Shown here piece by piece: positions 1 to 6,218 of a stretch of DNA of 7,807 nt. The stretch comes from an uncultured Collinsella sp. (GTDB lineage: Bacteria; Actinomycetota; Coriobacteriia; Coriobacteriales; Coriobacteriaceae): the NCBI GenBank assembly GCA_902470265.1, contig CABRFW010000069.1, forward strand, positions 1 through 7,807. Reading direction: 5' to 3'. The notes beneath the pieces were generated by a model. The model was given only the letters and a program-made list of their open reading frames with translations. It was not told the DNA's origin and searched no databases. Made by a program: the position numbers and the translations under genes. How positions within the stretch are numbered: position 1 is the first letter of the stretch; every line of letters begins with the position of its first letter.

Positions 1-1206
1 TTACAGCCATGCCGCGTAAGCCCCCTTGTCAGAAATCGCGTAGTGGCGGGCAGATCCCTCGCCCAGCCAGCCGTTCATCTTGGCAATGAAGGTGTCGACC
101 AGGTCGAGCGGCACGAAGGCCTGGATGGTGCCACCAAAGCCGCCACCGTGGATACGGACGGCGCCACGGCCGTCGAGCACGTGCTCGGCCAGTGCCAGGG
201 CATACATCGAGGGCTGCTCGGAGCCCAGCTTGGCAACGACATTCTGTAGGTACATGGCAGAGCTGGCGCCGGACTCGCGCGTCAGGACCAGGAACTGATC
301 GATGTCTCCGGCGTTCAGGGCAGCCCAGCGCTTGTCGACCAGGCCGTTTTCGTACCAGTAGTGAACGGCGCGCAGGCAGGCGCGGTCGCCCAGCTTGGCG
401 CGCAGCTCGGGGAGCTTGGCGTCAAAGTCCGCCACGTTTACCTCGCACAGGCGTGCCTTGCCAAACTCGGCAGCGACGTCCTGCATCTCGCGCGGAACGG
501 CGGCGTAGTCGTCGGTGGCGGCCACGTGGTCGGCACCGACCTTAACGAGCACGAGCGCATAACCGTGATCCTCAAAGTTGAGCTCGAGCTTCTGGGTCTT
601 AGGCTGAGCCTGGTCCTCAAAGTCCATGTAGGCAAGGCCGCCCAGGCAAACGGCAGCCTGGTCCATTAGACCGCAGGGCTTGCCGTAATAGTTGTTCTCG
701 GTGCGCTGGCTCATCTGGGCGAGCGTGACGGGCTCGATGGCGGGTGCGCCCCAGAGGGTTTCCATGGCACGACCGTACGCGGCCTCGACGGCAGCGGAGC
801 TGGATAGGCCGCCGCCCGAAGGGACGGAGCAGGTAAAGGCGAAGTCGAAGCCCTTGGGCTCAACACCAAGCGCTGCAATCTCGTGGGCCATACCGCGGAC
901 GAGGCTTGCGGACGTGCCCTTCTCGGACTCCTGAACGTCTAGCGTGTCGAGCGCGATTTCAAACGTGGGATAGCCCTCGTCGGCTACGCGAACCTTGTTG
1001 GAATCGGTTGCCACGGCGATGCCGTCGACGGCGACATCGAGCGAGCCGGCGATAACGTGGCCACCCTCGTGGTCGGTGTGGTTGCCGCTGATTTCGGAAC
1101 GGCCGGGCGCGTGCACGTAGAGCACCTGGCGGTCGCCGATGGGGCCAAACTCCTCCTCAAACAGCTTGGTGAGTGTGGCGAATGTCTTTTCGTCGGGGGT
1201 GGTCAT
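1..1206 (-). CDS. galK: Galactokinase (GHMP kinase family), variant signature
   Basis: Transfers phosphate from ATP to the C1 hydroxyl of galactose, the first step of the cytoplasmic Leloir pathway. The 401-residue product carries all three GHMP/galactokinase motifs: the N-terminal sugar-binding signature APGRSEISGNHTDH (residues 33-46), the ATP-binding loop PSGGGLSSSA (129-138), and a C-terminal GGGFGG (354-359). D182 in CGLMDQ matches the catalytic aspartate of the family, and R36 matches the conserved arginine. The start is ATG at 1206, because a purine-rich ribosome site (1212-1221) lies 5 nt upstream; the frame stays open for 29 more codons, but those run into the operator region. Oddity: the usual N and E of GRxNxxGEHTDY appear exchanged (E38, N42), and Y is H46. 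The same variant is, from memory, common in galactokinase-like proteins of Firmicutes and other gut anaerobes. No galT or galE is adjacent. A related sugar kinase is possible but less likely. Confidence 0.93.
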   Translation of the reverse strand: MTTPDEKTFATLTKLFEEEFGPIGDRQVLYVHAPGRSEISGNHTDHEGGHVIAGSLDVAVDGIAVATDSNKVRVADEGYPTFEIALDTLDVQESEKGTSASLVRGMAHEIAALGVEPKGFDFAFTCSVPSGGGLSSSAAVEAAYGRAMETLWGAPAIEPVTLAQMSQRTENNYYGKPCGLMDQAAVCLGGLAYMDFEDQAQPKTQKLELNFEDHGYALVLVKVGADHVAATDDYAAVPREMQDVAAEFGKARLCEVNVADFDAKLPELRAKLGDRACLRAVHYWYENGLVDKRWAALNAGDIDQFLVLTRESGASSAMYLQNVVAKLGSEQPSMYALALAEHVLDGRGAVRIHGGGFGGTIQAFVPLDLVDTFIAKMNGWLGEGSARHYAISDKGAYAAWL

Positions 1207-1211
1207 GGGGG

Positions 1212-1221
1212 TCCTTTCCTT
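1212..1221 (-). promoter_or_regulatory. Ribosome binding site fixing the galK start
   Basis: On the minus strand AAGGAAAGGA lies 5 nt before the ATG at 1206. It supports the 401-residue form of GalK over the 430-residue open frame, whose extra upstream codons have no comparable site and overlap operator 1. Confidence 0.7.
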
Positions 1222-1250
1222 GGCGTGCCCGGGTGGGTTTTGCGTCGTTA

Positions 1251-1264
1251 TGAGTACGTTAACA
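1251..1264 (+). promoter_or_regulatory. LacI-type operator 1 (galK proximal)
   Basis: TGAGTACGTTAACA is a 14-bp pseudo-palindrome centred on CG, the classic layout of LacI-family operators. It belongs to an 18-bp block (1247-1264) whose exact reverse complement occurs at 1315-1332. It lies 45 bp before the galK start codon, downstream of the proposed galK promoter, where bound repressor would block elongation or help form a loop. Confidence 0.7.
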
Positions 1265-1291
1265 ACTTGTAGCGGTATGAACCAAGTGTTC

Positions 1292-1320
1292 ACGATACCG
1301 CACGTTACGGGCTATGTTAA
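1292..1320 (-). promoter_or_regulatory. Candidate galK promoter (-35/-10)
   Basis: On the minus strand TTAACA (1315-1320; 5 of 6 match to TTGACA) is followed after 17 bp by TATCGT (1292-1297; 4 of 6 match to TATAAT). The -35 box is part of operator 2, so a bound repressor would exclude polymerase. A separate short dyad, GCGGTAT/ATACCGC (1272-1278 and 1295-1301), overlaps the -10. Assigned by eye; no transcript data. Confidence 0.4.
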
Positions 1321-1328
1321 CGTACTCA
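1315..1328 (-). promoter_or_regulatory. LacI-type operator 2 (overlaps galK -35)
   Basis: Reads TGTTAACGTACTCA on the plus strand, the exact reverse complement of operator 1; the identity extends over 18 bp (1315-1332). Its centre is 64 bp from the centre of operator 1, close to six helical turns, so the two sites lie on nearly the same face of the helix. It overlaps the proposed galK -35 box. Confidence 0.7.
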
Positions 1329-1405
1329 TAACACATCGCTTGTCACTTTTTGAGAATCTGGTAATCGGTAGAAATACAGCCGTGAACGGTACTGCCGTAT
1401 GGACT

Positions 1406-1411
1406 TATAAA
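1406..1411 (+). promoter_or_regulatory. Candidate -10 box for the lacI-family gene
   Basis: TATAAA (5 of 6 match to TATAAT) stands in an AT-richer stretch 134 bp before the regulator start codon. No good -35 is seen at the right distance (TGAACG at 1383-1388 is weak). Operator 3 lies about 20 bp beyond the expected transcription start, consistent with autoregulation. Confidence 0.35.
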
Positions 1412-1437
1412 GCAGAAGAGATGCAGATAGAAAAAGT

Positions 1438-1451
1438 AGAGTACGTTAACA
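1438..1451 (+). promoter_or_regulatory. LacI-type operator 3 (regulator side)
   Basis: AGAGTACGTTAACA differs from operator 1 only at the first base (13 of 14) and has the same orientation. It lies 94 bp before the start of the LacI-family gene and 123 bp centre-to-centre from operator 2. Its position suggests that the regulator represses its own transcription. Confidence 0.6.
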
Positions 1452-1544
1452 TGCGTCCGACGATAGCGGGCCTCGGCGCGGGATGTATTACTGCCCGGGC
1501 CGGCATTCACGCTATTCAGATCTCGCAAGGGTGAAGGTGATCCT

Positions 1545-2576
1545 GTGGCAAGGCGCCCGTCCAACGATACCAGTTCGCGTCCGGTCTCCATGGCTGACGT
1601 CGCCCGCGCTGCCGGCGTTTCGCAGCAGACGGTTTCGCGCGTCGCCAACGGCTTGCCCAACGTTAACGAGCAGACGCGCCAGCGCGTGCAGGCCGCTATG
1701 CAAGAGCTCGGCTTTCGTCCGAGTTATGCCGGTCGCTCGCTGCGCGACGGCCGTTACCATTCGGTCGGCCTATGCATCAACGATGTCACCAAGTTTGGCA
1801 ACCTCTCAATGATCGACGGCATCGCCAGCGCTGCTCGCGAGCATAATTGCGCTATCACGCTGGTCGAGATGTCCAAGACCGAGGAATTCTCGCTTGCAGA
1901 GGCCACGCGTCGTATGGCGGCATTGCCGGTGGACGGCATCATCATCGGCATGAGTCGCATGGCACCCGATTTCGAGACGTTTGATCCACTGCCGGGCATT
2001 GGCACGGTCATCGTTACCATGTACGCGCACCCCCGGGTGACCACGGTCGATTCCGACCATTACGGCTGCTCGCTCTTGCTTATGGATCACCTGTTTGAGC
2101 TGGGGCACGAGCAGATTCGCTATATCGGCGGCCCGTCGTTCTCGGTCGACGAGCAATTTCGTCGCGCCGGTTGGCAGGATGCGCTCGAGCGTAAACACAT
2201 CGAGCCGGCAGAGCCGCTCGAGGGCGACTGGTCTGCCAACAGCGGCTACGAGGCCGGTAGGTACCTGGCTGAGCACGACCGTGCCATGACGGCGATTTAC
2301 GCGGCGAACGACCAGATGGCAAACGGTGCCATCGCGGCGCTGCGCGACAGCGGTCTGCGCGTGCCCGAGGACGTGAGCGTGGTGGGCGTCGACGACTCGC
2401 TCGACGACTTTGTCGCGCACAACGAGCTCACGACCGTACGGTTCGATTTGCATCAGCGCGGACGCGAGGTGTTTGAGCATGCGGTTCCCAAGGCGGGGGC
2501 ATCGGACAAGACGGTCGCCATTCGCATCCCCGGTCAGCTCATCGTTCGACATACCACGGCCGCTCCGCGCGCATAG
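1545..2576 (+). CDS. LacI-family transcriptional regulator, likely of galK
   Basis: DNA-binding repressor whose dimers bind CG-centred palindromes and whose sugar-binding domain relieves or changes binding. The 343-residue product has the usual LacI-family length and order. The N-terminal helix-turn-helix covers about residues 15-60 (MADVARAAGVSQQTVSRVANG, residues 16-36, is the core), the hinge-helix segment AGRSLRDG is at 62-69, and a periplasmic-binding-protein-like effector domain follows from about 72 to the end. The start is GTG at 1545, with a GAAGGTGA ribosome site just upstream; ATG at 1590 would remove the residues before the helix-turn-helix. The gene diverges from galK and the gap holds three matching operators, so galactose control with autoregulation is the natural inference. 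The inducer cannot be read from sequence. No clear terminator follows. Confidence 0.9.
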   Translation: MARRPSNDTSSRPVSMADVARAAGVSQQTVSRVANGLPNVNEQTRQRVQAAMQELGFRPSYAGRSLRDGRYHSVGLCINDVTKFGNLSMIDGIASAAREHNCAITLVEMSKTEEFSLAEATRRMAALPVDGIIIGMSRMAPDFETFDPLPGIGTVIVTMYAHPRVTTVDSDHYGCSLLLMDHLFELGHEQIRYIGGPSFSVDEQFRRAGWQDALERKHIEPAEPLEGDWSANSGYEAGRYLAEHDRAMTAIYAANDQMANGAIAALRDSGLRVPEDVSVVGVDDSLDDFVAHNELTTVRFDLHQRGREVFEHAVPKAGASDKTVAIRIPGQLIVRHTTAAPRA

Positions 2577-2636
2577 TTTTCACAGGTCAACGGCTCAACG
2601 TCGCACTTCAATAACAATCGGAAAGGATGTCGGCAG

Positions 2637-2689
2637 ATAGCCGTGGCTATGAAGGCGAGTGCTATGATAGACGGGTTCTTTTGTCTATC
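2637..2689 (+). promoter_or_regulatory. fprA promoter with two overlapping dyads
   Basis: TATGAT at 2663-2668 is preceded by TG one base upstream, giving an extended -10 that can work without a good -35; none is seen. Two dyads overlap the promoter. ATAGCCGTGGCTAT (2637-2650) is a 6+6 bp palindrome over the -35 position. GATAGAC/GTCTATC (2666-2672 and 2683-2689) spans the -10 and the expected transcription start. Either could be an operator for a redox- or NO-responsive regulator, but no known consensus is recognised. Confidence 0.5.
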
Positions 2690-2705
2690 TAGGAGGCTTT
2701 GCCTG

Positions 2706-3866
2706 ATGGAGATCACCAAGGATATCCGCTATATCGGCGTCGACGATCACGACATCGACCTGTTCGAGGGCCAGTATGACGTGTCCGAGAACGGCATGGC
2801 GTACAACAGCTACGTTATCTTGGGCGAGAAGATCGCTGTCGCCGATTCGGTCGACGGCGGTTTTGTTGACGAGTGGCTTGGCAACCTCGAGGCCGTGCTC
2901 GACGGTCGTACGCCCGACTACCTGGTCGTTCATCACATGGAGCCCGATCACTCCGCCGGCATTGCCGCCTTTATGGAGCGCTATCCCCAGGCGCAGATCG
3001 TGGCCAGCATGGGTGCCTTCCGCATGATGGTCAACTACTTTGGCACTGATTTCCCCGAGCGCAAGATGGTCGTCAAAGAGGGCGACGTGCTCGATCTGGG
3101 CGGCCACAGCCTAACCTTTATCGGCGCTCCCAACGTGCACTGGCCCGAGGTTCTCTTCTCCTACGAGGCCACTGACAAGGTACTCTTTAGTGCCGACGGC
3201 TTTGGCAAGTTTGGCGCCAACGACATCGAGGATCCGGAGGGCTGGGCCTGCGAGGCTCGCCGCTATTACTTTGGCATCGTGGGCAAGTTCGGCAAGTTTG
3301 TGCAGGCCGTGCTCAAGAAGGCTGCCAATCTGGACATTCAGGTCATCTGCCCGCTCCACGGCCCTGTTCTTACCGAGAACCTGGGATATTACCTCGACAC
3401 CTACAACACCTGGTCGAGCTATCAACCCGAGGACGAGGGCATCACGATTGCCTACGCGAGCGTGTACGGCCATCTGAAGACCGCCGTTGAGGAGCTCGCC
3501 GCCGCGCTCGAGGCTCGCGGCCAGAAGGTTTCCACCTTCGATCTGACTTGCGACGACATGGCCGAGGCCGTCGAGGATGCGTTCCGTTACGACCGTCTGG
3601 TGCTCGCCTCCATCACCTACCAGGGCGAGATCTTCCCGTTCATGAGCACCTTCATCCACACGCTCGCCGAGCATGCCTACCAGAACCGCACGGTGGCACT
3701 CGTTGAGGCCGGTTCCTGGGCACCCGCCGCTGCCAAGGTCATGACCAAGGAGCTCGAGGGCATGAAGGACATCACCCTGACGCAGAACAAGGTGACCGTC
3801 CTGGGTTCGCTCAACGACGCATCGCGCGCCCAGATCGAAGCCCTCGCCGACGAGCTGTCCAAGTAA
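2706..3866 (+). CDS. fprA: A-type flavodiiron protein (O2/NO reductase)
   Basis: Cytoplasmic four-electron O2 reductase (to water) and/or NO reductase (to N2O), used by anaerobes to detoxify oxygen and nitric oxide. The 386-residue product has an N-terminal metallo-beta-lactamase-like domain with a complete diiron ligand set: H77, E79, D81 and H82 (HMEPDH), H145 (VHWPE), D164 (SADGFG) and H218 (PLHGP). A C-terminal flavodoxin domain begins near residue 250, with an FMN phosphate loop at YASVYGHLKTA. There is no rubredoxin or flavin reductase extension, so this is the minimal class A form and needs an external electron donor such as rubredoxin; none is encoded in the window. The start at 2706 is set by AGGAGG at 2691-2696, 9 nt upstream; an open frame from 2643 would overlap the promoter. 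It looks monocistronic: own promoter before, strong terminator after. O2 versus NO preference cannot be judged from sequence. Confidence 0.95.
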   Translation: MEITKDIRYIGVDDHDIDLFEGQYDVSENGMAYNSYVILGEKIAVADSVDGGFVDEWLGNLEAVLDGRTPDYLVVHHMEPDHSAGIAAFMERYPQAQIVASMGAFRMMVNYFGTDFPERKMVVKEGDVLDLGGHSLTFIGAPNVHWPEVLFSYEATDKVLFSADGFGKFGANDIEDPEGWACEARRYYFGIVGKFGKFVQAVLKKAANLDIQVICPLHGPVLTENLGYYLDTYNTWSSYQPEDEGITIAYASVYGHLKTAVEELAAALEARGQKVSTFDLTCDDMAEAVEDAFRYDRLVLASITYQGEIFPFMSTFIHTLAEHAYQNRTVALVEAGSWAPAAAKVMTKELEGMKDITLTQNKVTVLGSLNDASRAQIEALADELSK

Positions 3867-3888
3867 CAACGCGCTCGCTTCTACCGTC

Positions 3889-3932
3889 AAAACCACCACA
3901 AAGGGGACTCAGGCACCTTTGTGGTGGTTTTT
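3889..3932 (+). terminator. Intrinsic terminator after fprA
   Basis: A 16-bp perfect stem AAAACCACCACAAAGG / CCTTTGTGGTGGTTTT (3889-3904 and 3916-3931) with an 11-nt loop is followed by a U tract, 22 bp after the fprA stop. The A run on the left arm could make it bidirectional. A near-identical hairpin with an inverted loop sits at 5370-5410. Confidence 0.85.
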
Positions 3933-3940
3933 GTTCAAAG

Positions 3941-4010
3941 AACTCAAGAATGCTCAAGAAACTCAAAGGTGCTCAAAAAACTCAAAGATGCTCAAAGAAA
4001 TCAAGAGCTG
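3941..4010 (+). repeat. 19-bp tandem repeat upstream of the ATPase gene
   Basis: Three complete head-to-tail units of 19 bp lie at 3941-3959, 3960-3978 and 3979-3997, with a degenerate fourth at 3998-4010. The consensus is AACTCAARRNTGCTCAARR. Each unit holds two CTCAA blocks 10 bp apart, about one helical turn, so CTCAA recurs on one face of the DNA. The array ends 5 bp before the candidate -10 box of the ATPase gene. It looks like a multi-site binding region rather than coding sequence. It is not CRISPR: there are no spacers. Confidence 0.8.
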
Positions 4011-4015
4011 TGGGG

Positions 4016-4021
4016 CATAAT
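4016..4021 (+). promoter_or_regulatory. Candidate -10 box for the ATPase gene
   Basis: CATAAT (5 of 6 match to TATAAT) just after the tandem repeat, with no recognisable -35; the repeat array fills that position. Initiation near 4028 would give a leader of about 22 nt containing the ribosome site before ATG 4050. Confidence 0.4.
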
Positions 4022-4049
4022 GGAATTACGTGAGTTCAAGGGAGGCTTT

Positions 4050-5165
4050 ATGGCGGCGGCGACAGCGTACAGGCAAGCAAATCCGTTCACGCCGATGTTC
4101 GGACGTGTACCGGCATACATGGCCGGCCGTGAGCAAATCATTGATGATATGGTGCTGGCGTTTGAAAGCGCCGATTCCGACCCCAACCTATGCTCGATTT
4201 TCTACGGAGCGCGCGGGACGGGCAAAACGGCCCTTTTGGCATATCTGTCATACCGCGCCCAGCAAGAAGGCTGGATTACGGCGAATGTGACGGCTTCGGA
4301 CGGGATGCTCGAAGACATTCTGCAGCGCCTCAACGAATCGGCTGCCCATCTGATCGAAAAGCCCGCTTCTAGGCGTGTGAACAGTGTTGGGATTGCCCCC
4401 ATAGGTAGTATGAGCTGGGAAAACGTTGATATTGAATTTGAGGGCGCCAACTGGCGTACTAAGATGAACGCTCTGTTTGCTCAGCTTGAAGCGACTGGCA
4501 CCGGGGTGCTTATCGCCGTTGACGAAGTTGATGCATCGTTTGCTCAAATGACCGAGCTCGTTACCACCTACCAACATTTTGTGAGCGAGAACAAAAAAGT
4601 AGCTTTGCTTATGGCGGGGCTGCCGTTTCGCGTGCTGGCGTTGTTGACGGGAAAATCGACATCGTTTCTTCGTCGTGCTGCCCAGCATTCGCTGGGATCT
4701 ATTTCGCCGACTGAGGTAAAAGAAGCGTTTCGGCTGACGATTGAAGACGGTGGCAAAACGATTTCCGATGAGGCGGTCGACCGTGCTGCCGAGGCAATCG
4801 ATGGTTTTCCGTTTATGTTCCAGTTGGTGGGATATCGGGCGTGGAACGCTTCGCGCCAGGCGGCTGATGTTTCCCTTGAAGACGTCGAACGTGGCGCGAA
4901 GCTTGCGCAAGAGGAGCTCGAATCGCGCGTTTTTGCCTCGACTGCAGCGGAACTTTCACAGGGGGACTTGGATTTTCTTCGTGCAATGAATCCGGAGGGG
5001 ACGACGACCAGGCAAGAATTGGCTGCGCGGCTTAAGAAAAGTTCCGGTTCGATCTCGACGTATAAAAAACGTCTAATTGAGGCAGGGGTGATTGAAGAAC
5101 CCTTACAGGGACGTTTCGAGTTTGCGCTGCCGGGCTTCGGTCGATATGTAGCGTCTCTTTGCTAG
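4050..5165 (+). CDS. AAA+ ATPase (archaeal-type/Orc1-like) with C-terminal winged helix
   Basis: The cellular role is unknown. The 371-residue product begins with a short conserved-looking segment (NPFTPMFGRVPAYMAGRE, residues 11-28). An ATPase core follows: Walker A GARGTGKT (53-60), Walker B VLIAVDEVD (153-161, D158/E159), a sensor-1-like LLMAGLP (186-192), and FLRRA (206-210), which may hold an arginine finger. The C-terminal region (about 302-368) looks like a winged helix-turn-helix, with a recognition helix near SSGSISTYKKRLIEAG (331-346). The architecture resembles stand-alone archaeal-type/Orc1-Cdc6-like ATPases. Start: ATG 4050 has GGAGG 4 nt upstream; ATG 4020 is the alternative (381 residues) but lies on the -10 box. 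The codons differ from fprA and the aldolase, with many GAA, TTT and AAA. There are no partner genes, but repeats lie on both sides. Confidence 0.8.
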   Translation: MAAATAYRQANPFTPMFGRVPAYMAGREQIIDDMVLAFESADSDPNLCSIFYGARGTGKTALLAYLSYRAQQEGWITANVTASDGMLEDILQRLNESAAHLIEKPASRRVNSVGIAPIGSMSWENVDIEFEGANWRTKMNALFAQLEATGTGVLIAVDEVDASFAQMTELVTTYQHFVSENKKVALLMAGLPFRVLALLTGKSTSFLRRAAQHSLGSISPTEVKEAFRLTIEDGGKTISDEAVDRAAEAIDGFPFMFQLVGYRAWNASRQAADVSLEDVERGAKLAQEELESRVFASTAAELSQGDLDFLRAMNPEGTTTRQELAARLKKSSGSISTYKKRLIEAGVIEEPLQGRFEFALPGFGRYVASLC

Positions 5166-5200
5166 AGGGCCACTTCTGCCAAGACCGTTTCGCGTCCAAC

Positions 5201-5340
5201 TGTCTCAATCTGTAACATCTGGGCGGCTAAATCGACTCTATCTGTTACAGGTTTAGATTAAGGGCGGGGGTCGAGCGGAATTATCTCGATCTGTAACAGT
5301 TAACTGACTTTTAGGGGTCTAGTTGTTACAGATTGAGACA
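5201..5340. repeat. Two-copy 81-bp-spaced repeat of ATCTGTAACA / TGTTACAG inverted pairs
   Basis: Four arms occur: TGTCTCAATCTGTAACA (5201-5217), CTGTTACAG (5242-5250), TCTCGATCTGTAACA (5284-5298) and TGTTACAGATTGAGACA (5324-5340). The first and last are perfect 17-bp inverted copies. Arms 1 and 2 form a hairpin with a 25-nt loop; arms 3 and 4 form a 15-bp hairpin (one G-T pair) with a loop that is also 25 nt. Left arms and right arms are each offset by exactly 81 bp, so the unit was duplicated. The loops have diverged while the arms were kept. The 204-bp gap 5166-5369 holds no gene. A small GGCGG/CCGCC hairpin (5345-5360) follows. It could be a dispersed REP/BIME-like element, a binding array, or a structured transcript end. 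Confidence 0.75.
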
Positions 5341-5369
5341 AACTGGCGGAGCGAACCGCCGTGCCGTTC

Positions 5370-5410
5370 AAACCACCACAAAGGTGCCTGTCCCCTTTGT
5401 GGTGGTTTTT
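5370..5410. terminator. Bidirectional terminator between ATPase and DeoR genes
   Basis: The perfect stem AAACCACCACAAAGG / CCTTTGTGGTGGTTT (5370-5384 and 5394-5408) has a 9-nt loop and a T run to 5410. It sits between convergent genes, 5 bp beyond the DeoR stop codon, so it probably ends transcription from both sides; the T run is better for the plus strand. The arms match the fprA terminator, but the loop is its reverse complement apart from two bases. Confidence 0.8.
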
Positions 5411-5414
5411 GGTT

Positions 5415-6218
5415 TTAGGCGGTGGCGATGATGAGGGTTGGGGCGCCGGCGTCGGTGGCCTCGGCGATTGAGGTGGCGACGGCATGATCGGGGTCACGGT
5501 CCATCACGATGGTGTCGACATCGGTAAGTTCGGCGAAGCGGTACATGCCGCGTCCGTTGACCTTGCTCGCGTCCATGAGGGCGACGCCTCGACGCGCGGC
5601 GGCGATCATGGCCGTTTTGGTCTCGGCCATCTGCGGAAAGTCGGTAGTAAAGCCACAGCCGGGAACAAAGGCGCCGGGGCACATGATGGCGAGGTCGGCG
5701 TGAACCATCTGCAGCGCCTGCATGGTGAGCGGACCGTACAGATAGCGGTGTCCTTTGCGCAGTGCGCCGCCCAGCATGACGACGTCGACCGAGGGCATGC
5801 TCTCGTCGATGTAATCGGCGATCGTAATGTCTGCCGTGATGACGGTGATGCCGTCGCGCTGGTCGAGGAGCCGGACAAATTCGAGCGCGGTGGTGCCCGA
5901 GTCGACGAGCAGGGTGTCGCCGTCGCTGACGAGCTCAATGGCACTTTGCGCGATGGCCTGCTTGGCGGCCACGTTGACGTTAATGCGCCGATCCTGCGTG
6001 GAGACGGTCAGGCGCTTGTGGAGCGACACAGCGCCACCATGCGTGCGGCGCAGTTTGCCGGACTCGGCGAGGGCGTCCAAATCAGCGCGAGCGGTGACAG
6101 AGGACACGCCAAAGGTCTGGGCGATTTCTGCCACCTGCACCGAGGCATTATGCTCGAGCATTTCCATGATGGCGGCACGGCGTTCGTCGGCGAAGGCGCG
6201 GTTTGTAGCTTGGGCCAT
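5415..6218 (-). CDS. DeoR/GlpR-family repressor, likely of the adjacent aldolase
   Basis: Sugar-phosphate-responsive DNA-binding repressor of 267 residues, the usual family length. The N-terminal DeoR helix-turn-helix covers about residues 12-64, with the fingerprint VSSVTARADLDALAESGKLRRTHGGA at 38-63 as its second half. The DeoRC effector domain follows, with K86 in a NVAAKQAIA block, the phosphosugar loop DSGTT (106-110), and DASKVNGRG near the C terminus. Start ATG 6218 has GGAG 6 nt upstream. The gene diverges from the aldolase gene, and T-rich repeats between them resemble operators of AgaR-type members, so control of the aldolase and of itself is inferred. The effector is probably a phosphorylated hexose or its ketose phosphate, but this is not shown. 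Its signature has A43/A45 where most members have I/R. Confidence 0.9.
   Translation of the reverse strand: MAQATNRAFADERRAAIMEMLEHNASVQVAEIAQTFGVSSVTARADLDALAESGKLRRTHGGAVSLHKRLTVSTQDRRINVNVAAKQAIAQSAIELVSDGDTLLVDSGTTALEFVRLLDQRDGITVITADITIADYIDESMPSVDVVMLGGALRKGHRYLYGPLTMQALQMVHADLAIMCPGAFVPGCGFTTDFPQMAETKTAMIAAARRGVALMDASKVNGRGMYRFAELTDVDTIVMDRDPDHAVATSIAEATDAGAPTLIIATA

Noticed and set aside
1658..1667. Possible fourth LacI-type operator (AACGTTAACG) within the regulator gene
   Set aside because: Shares only the 8-bp ACGTTAAC core and encodes the conserved PNVNEQT segment, so coding constraint explains it.
1806..2552. 248-codon minus-strand open frame inside the LacI-family gene
   Set aside because: No ribosome site or domain; the opposite strand encodes a complete regulator.
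3111..3899. 262-codon minus-strand open frame inside fprA
   Set aside because: Antisense shadow; starts inside the terminator region and has no family features.
3941..4010. CRISPR array
   Set aside because: The 19-bp units abut with no spacers, and there are no cas genes.
3921..4049. N-terminal extension of the ATPase from 3921
   Set aside because: It would start inside the fprA terminator and translate the 19-bp repeat; GGAGG before ATG 4050 gives a better start.
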